From NCBI GenBank assembly GCA_025808555.1, contig CP075526.1, positions 1,627,064-1,691,063 on the forward strand: a DNA stretch of 64,000 nt, in the 5' to 3' direction. The notes under the pieces are model-generated. The model saw nothing but the letters and a program-made list of their open reading frames with translations, searched no databases and had not been told where the DNA came from. Position numbers and translations under genes: made by a program. Shown here piece by piece: positions 60,596 through 64,000 of the stretch. The DNA comes from Anaerolineales bacterium. GTDB taxonomy: Bacteria; Chloroflexota; Anaerolineae; Anaerolineales; UBA11579. The number at the start of each line of letters is the position of its first letter. Position 1 is the first letter of the stretch.

Positions 60596-60635
60596 AAACA
60601 AAGAAGCGGTGCATTTATGCACCGCTTCTTTGTTT
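60596..60635 (+). terminator. 18-bp perfect terminator after the H1-like gene
   Basis: AAACAAAGAAGCGGTGCA (60596-60613) pairs with TGCACCGCTTCTTTGTTT (60618-60635) around loop TTTA, with A-run and T-run built in. It is symmetric and could act both ways. Confidence 0.92.
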
Positions 60636-60656
60636 AAACATGATTCAGGGGATAAT
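60629..60656 (+). promoter_or_regulatory. Promoter of adenosine deaminase gene
   Basis: TTGTTT (60629-60634) within the terminator arm, 16-base spacer, GATAAT (60651-60656). The ATG at 60663 is 6 bases beyond the -10 box, so a leaderless mRNA is predicted. Confidence 0.5.
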
Positions 60657-60662
60657 AGTTTC

Positions 60663-61673
60663 ATGTCAAACATCCACCCCGGCCTGCCGCTCATAGACCT
60701 TCACCGCCATCTGGATGGCAGCGTGCGCCTGCAAACCATCCTCGATCTCGGCCGCCAGCACAACCTTCCGCTGCCCGCCTGGGACCCGGACACGCTGCGT
60801 CCCCACGTACAGGTGGCCGACATCCAGCCCAATATCATGGAGTTCATTGCCCGCTTCAAATGGATGGTTGGCGTGATGGTGGATTACGATGCCGTCGAGC
60901 GCATCGCCTATGAGAACATCCTCGATGCCAAGGCCGAGGGCATAGACTACATAGAGCTCCGCTTCAGCCCTGCCTTCATGGCCACCGGCCACGGCCTCGA
61001 CCCGGCAGAGATCTGCGCCGCCGTGGCCGCTGGCATGCAGCGCGGCGTCGCCGACACCGGAGTTCAGGCCAACCTGATCGGCATTATCAGCCGCCATTTC
61101 GGGGCAGAGCAGGGCATGCAAGAATTGAACGCCCTGCTGGCCCATCGCGACCGCTTCGTTGCCCTTGACCTGGCTGGCGACGAGGGGCGCTACCCCGGCT
61201 CACTCTTCGTAGAACATTTCCGCCTGGCCCGTGAGGCCGGCTGGCATATCACCGTCCACGCCGGCGAGGCGGCCGGCGCCGAGAGCATCTGGCAGGCTGT
61301 GCGCGAGCTTGGCGCTACCCGCATTGGCCATGGCGTCCGCACCATGGATGACCCCGCCCTGATGGCCCACCTGGCCGAACATCGCATCGGCATCGAGGCC
61401 AACCTCACCAGCAACCTCCAGACCAGCACCGTGCCAAGTTATGCCGCCCATCCCCTCAAGACCCAGCTGGAAGCGGGCATCCTGGCTACCATCAACTCAG
61501 ACGACCCCGGCATTAGCGCCATCACCTTGCCCTACGAGTACGATGTGGCCGCCCCCCGGGCCGGCCTTAGCCTGGCCCAGATCCACCAGGCCCAGCAAAA
61601 CGCCCTCGAACTGGCCTTCCTGCCCCCACCAGCCAAGGCCGCCCTCTTGCAAGCGAAGGAGGCTCAAAAATGA
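60663..61673 (+). CDS. add: Adenosine deaminase
   Basis: 336 residues. Hydrolytic deaminase, adenosine to inosine, zinc-dependent TIM barrel. Zinc ligands: HRHLDGS (HxH, about 15-21), His of HVGEAAG-type HAGEAAG, and the Asp in NSDDPG; catalytic Glu in HAGEAAGAESI. RIGHGVR is the conserved His. Length as usual. Start set by the -10 box and homologous N-terminus. Likely coupled to the BMP-type nucleoside importer. The stop overlaps the next gene's ATG. Confidence 0.93.
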   Translation: MSNIHPGLPLIDLHRHLDGSVRLQTILDLGRQHNLPLPAWDPDTLRPHVQVADIQPNIMEFIARFKWMVGVMVDYDAVERIAYENILDAKAEGIDYIELRFSPAFMATGHGLDPAEICAAVAAGMQRGVADTGVQANLIGIISRHFGAEQGMQELNALLAHRDRFVALDLAGDEGRYPGSLFVEHFRLAREAGWHITVHAGEAAGAESIWQAVRELGATRIGHGVRTMDDPALMAHLAEHRIGIEANLTSNLQTSTVPSYAAHPLKTQLEAGILATINSDDPGISAITLPYEYDVAAPRAGLSLAQIHQAQQNALELAFLPPPAKAALLQAKEAQK

Positions 61674-62605
61674 ACATCCTCATTACCGGTGGCAGCGGCC
61701 TGTTAGGCCGCCGCCTCACCCGCCACCTGCTGGCCTCCGGCCACCAGGTCACCATCCTCAGCCGTAAGCCCGCCGCCGTTACCGGCCTGCCCGCCGCCGT
61801 CACCATTGCCGGCTGGGATGGCCGTACGGCGGCCGGCTGGCAGCCGCACGCCGATGCCGCCGATGTCATCATCAACCTGGCCGGCGCCAGCATCAAGGGC
61901 GATGGTTTCCTGCCCTCCCGCTGGACCCCCAAACGCAAAGCCCTCATCCTCAGCAGCCGCGTCCAGGCCGGCCAGGCCGTGATGGATGCCCTCCGGGCAG
62001 CCCTGCGGGCCGCGCCCAAAAAGCCGCGCACCTTGCTGCAGGCCTCGGCCGTGGGCTACTACGGCCCGCGCGGCCCGGAGCCCATCACAGAGGAGACCGG
62101 CCCGGGCGCAGACTTCCTGGCTGGCGTCTGCCAGCAATGGGAGGCCAGCACGCAGGACGCCGAGGCGCTCGGCGTGCGCCGCATCGTGCTGCGCACCGGC
62201 CTGCCGCTCACCATGCAGGGTGGGGCGATGCCGCTGCTGGTGCTGCCCTTCCGCCTGTTCGCCGGTGGATGGTTCGGCGACGGGCGCCAGTACTATCCCT
62301 GGATCCACATTGAAGACTACATTGCCGCGCTCACCTTCCTGCTCGAGGACGGCAAGGCCCGCGGCGTCTTCAACATCAGCGCGCCGCAGCCGCTGCCCAA
62401 CCGCCAGTTCGCCGCCACGCTGGGGCGTGTGCTGCGCCGCCCCAGCTGGCTGCCCACACCGCGCTTCGCCATGCAGCTGGCCCTCGGCGAAGTCTCCACG
62501 GTCGTCCTCGACGGCCAGAACGCCGTGCCCGCCGCGCTGCAAGCCGCCGGCTTCGAATTCAAATACCCTGACCTCGAGCCCGCGCTTCGTGATTTGCTAA
62601 AGTAA
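61670..62605 (+). CDS. TIGR01777-type epimerase (YfcH-like)
   Basis: 311 residues, extended SDR. N-terminal NAD(P) motif ILITGGSGLLGRRLTRHLL, then ASAVGYYGPRGPEP (the family's conserved core near the YxxxK region), TGLPLTMQGGAMPLLVLPFRLFAGG, and C-terminal DUF1731-like RRPSWLPTPRFAMQLALGEVSTVVLDGQ. Function of the family is still unclear; often nucleotide-sugar epimerase-like. Translation coupled to add (ATGA). Confidence 0.92.
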   Translation: MNILITGGSGLLGRRLTRHLLASGHQVTILSRKPAAVTGLPAAVTIAGWDGRTAAGWQPHADAADVIINLAGASIKGDGFLPSRWTPKRKALILSSRVQAGQAVMDALRAALRAAPKKPRTLLQASAVGYYGPRGPEPITEETGPGADFLAGVCQQWEASTQDAEALGVRRIVLRTGLPLTMQGGAMPLLVLPFRLFAGGWFGDGRQYYPWIHIEDYIAALTFLLEDGKARGVFNISAPQPLPNRQFAATLGRVLRRPSWLPTPRFAMQLALGEVSTVVLDGQNAVPAALQAAGFEFKYPDLEPALRDLLK

Positions 62606-62897
62606 TTCTGCTTGGCAGGTTGGTCTTACTGCACCCTCAGCACCCTCGTGTCGCGCCCTGAGCGAAGTAGAAACGCAACTGTCATTCCGAAGCCGAGCAG
62701 AGCGAGGCGAGGAATCCTTTAGGGCATTCCAAGTTCAAGCCAATCTGCGCTGCGGCAGCAGCGCAACTGTCAGATGAATTTTTGATACCAGTTGAACTTA
62801 GACTTCGCACACTACCCTAGATTCCCCATCGTACTGCTCCTACACTAACGCCGTTACTCAGGCGGCCCAACCGCCGCCACATCACGACAGGAGCAGC
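62606..62897. repeat. Intergenic gap with dispersed repeats
   Basis: 62648-62666 resembles the 26-base unit core (GTGTCGCGCCCTGAGCG), and 62681-62722 matches the unit at 52792. An inverted stretch gtgcctactcaggcggccc is not evident otherwise. No gene found; flavodoxin starts at 62898. Confidence 0.65.
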
Positions 62898-63413
62898 ATG
62901 GCTACGATAGGTTTGTTTTTTGGTTCCTCCACCGGCAATACGGAAAATGCGGCAGAGCAAATTCAGAAGCTCTTGCAGGCCGCCGGGCATGAGGTCAACC
63001 TCCTCAATGTCTATTCTGAATCCGTAAAAGGCATGGAGCAGTACGAATACCTCGTCCTCGGTATCCCCACCTGGGACATTGGCGAGATTCAGGAAGACTG
63101 GAAGAACGTGTGGGATGAGCTCGACACGCTCGAGCTCGCTGGCAAGAAGGCTGCTGTCTTTGGCCAGGGCGACCAGCGCGGCTACCCCGCCACCTTCCAG
63201 GACTGCATCGGTCTGCTGGGCCGCAAAGTGCGCGAGCGCGGCGCCACCCTGGTCGGTTTCATGTCCACTGATGGCTTCACCTTCGACGAGTCCCTCGGCT
63301 TGGAAGACGGCAAGTTCATGGGCCTCTCCCTCGACGATGACAACCAGCGTGACCTCACCGAGGGCCGCATCGCCGCCTGGGTTCCCCAAGTCATCGCCGA
63401 ATTCGGCCTATAG
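62898..63413 (+). CDS. Flavodoxin
   Basis: 171 residues, long-chain flavodoxin. FMN phosphate loop GSSTGNTENAA (about 9-19), isoalloxazine-side loops with GIPTWDIGEIQEDW and FGQGDQRGYPATFQD, and the long-chain insert after about 110 (RERGATLVGFMSTDGFTFDES). Carries electrons between redox enzymes at low potential, typically for nitrogen fixation, radical SAM enzymes or when iron is scarce. The radical SAM proteins in this window could be partners. Ended by a terminator. Confidence 0.94.
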   Translation: MATIGLFFGSSTGNTENAAEQIQKLLQAAGHEVNLLNVYSESVKGMEQYEYLVLGIPTWDIGEIQEDWKNVWDELDTLELAGKKAAVFGQGDQRGYPATFQDCIGLLGRKVRERGATLVGFMSTDGFTFDESLGLEDGKFMGLSLDDDNQRDLTEGRIAAWVPQVIAEFGL

Positions 63414-63424
63414 CCTCGTGCCAA

Positions 63425-63457
63425 CAAAAAACGCCAGCATTTGCTGGCGTTTTTTTA
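63425..63457. terminator. Bidirectional intrinsic terminator
   Basis: AACGCCAGCA (63430-63439) pairs with TGCTGGCGTT (63442-63451) around TT, with A-run before and T-run after. Separates flavodoxin from the leftward peptidase gene. Confidence 0.92.
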
Positions 63458-63476
63458 TTCTTGCAATCTGCGAACC

Positions 63477-64000
63477 CTAGCTGTTGCGCCGCCCCATGCC
63501 CATCACCAACGAGGCATAGTACAGCAGCTGCATCACCGCGGTGAACAGCGCCGCCACATAGGTCAGCGCGGCCGCGTTCAGTACGTTGTTCACGCCAGCC
63601 TGCTCCTCTTGACTGGTGATGATGCCCGCGTCCGCCAACAGGCGGCGTGCCCGCGTTGAAGCGTCGAGCTCCACCGGCAGCGTTGCCAGCGCAAACACCG
63701 CACCGCCCGCGAACACGATCACGCCCAGCCAGGCCAGCTCCGTAAAGTTGAGCGCAAACCCGACCATCAGCAGGATCCAGCCCAGCCACGAGCCGATGTT
63801 GACCATCGGCACCAGGGCCGCCCGCAGGCGCAGCGGGCCGTAGTCCTCGCGGTCCTGCATGGCGTGGCCCAGTTCGTGGGCCGCGATCGCCAGCGCCGCC
63901 ACCGAGGGGCTCTGCGCAACCCCCTGCGACAAGCGCAGGGTCTTGCTGCGCGGGTCGTAATGGTCGCTCAGGCGGCCGCCTACTTGCTCAATGCTCACGT
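63477..64000 (-). CDS. Zinc metallopeptidase (YugP/DUF2227-like), N-terminus outside window
   Basis: The visible part is 174 residues including a HELGHAMQ zinc motif preceded by ALAIAAHELGHA, then three or four hydrophobic helices (GSWLGWILLMVGFALNF, LAWLGVIVFAGGAVFALAT, LTYVAALFTAVMQLLYYASL). The start of the protein, with LTDHYDP-like LSDHYDPRSKTLRLS, runs off the right edge; the GTG at 63998 is most likely internal (VSIEQ). Members are membrane-associated peptidases of uncertain substrate. Confidence 0.9.
   Translation of the reverse strand, partial: VSIEQVGGRLSDHYDPRSKTLRLSQGVAQSPSVAALAIAAHELGHAMQDREDYGPLRLRAALVPMVNIGSWLGWILLMVGFALNFTELAWLGVIVFAGGAVFALATLPVELDASTRARRLLADAGIITSQEEQAGVNNVLNAAALTYVAALFTAVMQLLYYASLVMGMGRRNS

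Noticed and set aside
1..64000. tRNA, rRNA, CRISPR, integrase or transposase genes
   Set aside because: None seen on reading either strand; no regularly spaced direct repeats, cloverleaf-type sequences or transposase motifs found.

Overview
The window looks like chromosomal DNA of a Chloroflexota bacterium, most likely Anaerolineae-like. This is inferred from the high G+C coding sequence, the many lipoproteins with Thr/Pro-rich linkers and LysM or LGFP-like repeats, TadE-type pilus genes, and an archaeal-type mevalonate gene set. It also carries two O2-consuming dioxygenases, so the organism can probably use oxygen. I see no rRNA, tRNA, CRISPR array, integrase or transposase. It is mostly ordinary core and accessory chromosome with a few strongly structured regulatory sites.

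Layout. 1-5.3 kb: end of a GH3 glycosidase, a SET-domain protein, an SMR exporter, MscL, two TadE-like proteins and an M3 peptidase. 5.3-8.6 kb: a GAF-ANTAR RNA-binding regulator, a small AT-richer island, and glnA. The glnA leader holds two hexaloop hairpins, the second overlapping an intrinsic terminator; this is the best finding of the window. 8.8-14.5 kb: a leftward tyrosine/homogentisate catabolic operon (HPPD, FAH-family hydrolase, homogentisate dioxygenase) with a membrane protein, a flavin reductase-like protein and an MscS channel. 14.6-18.3 kb: LGFP-like lipoprotein, Gam-like small protein, SpoU methyltransferase, lipoprotein. 18.4-25.9 kb: HMG-CoA reductase, HMG-CoA synthase and a thiolase homologue lacking its catalytic residues, plus DinB, methionine aminopeptidase, a DUF35 protein, VOC protein, phosphotransferase and LysM lipoprotein.

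26-34 kb: a surface-glycan or lipid-type cluster (GT-C membrane enzyme, B12-radical SAM enzyme, GT2, methyltransferase, FAD oxidoreductase, Nudix). 34.2-39.1 kb: rho, a LysM/M23 lipoprotein, DinB, a SIMPL lipoprotein and a chromate transporter. 39.1-45 kb: a repeat-rich gap, then RimO, a RodZ-like protein with two HTH domains, ribosomal protein L9 and a DUF389 protein. 44.2-50.7 kb: a nucleoside-type BMP/ABC importer. 50.8-60.2 kb: DUF4260, an ABC-F protein that seems to start at AUU, MurJ, a heterodimeric ABC exporter and an LCP protein. 60.2-64 kb: a curved-DNA-like AT-rich region, a 39-residue Lys-rich histone H1-like peptide missed by ordinary ORF cut-offs, adenosine deaminase, an epimerase, flavodoxin and a Zn peptidase cut by the right edge.

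How genes work together. Nitrogen assimilation appears to be controlled by RNA antitermination (ANTAR protein plus glnA leader), and GlnA has lost the tyrosine used for adenylylation. The BMP importer and adenosine deaminase fit nucleoside salvage. Several genes have a -10 box 6-9 nt before the start codon, suggesting leaderless transcripts. Short dispersed palindromic repeats fill several intergenic gaps.
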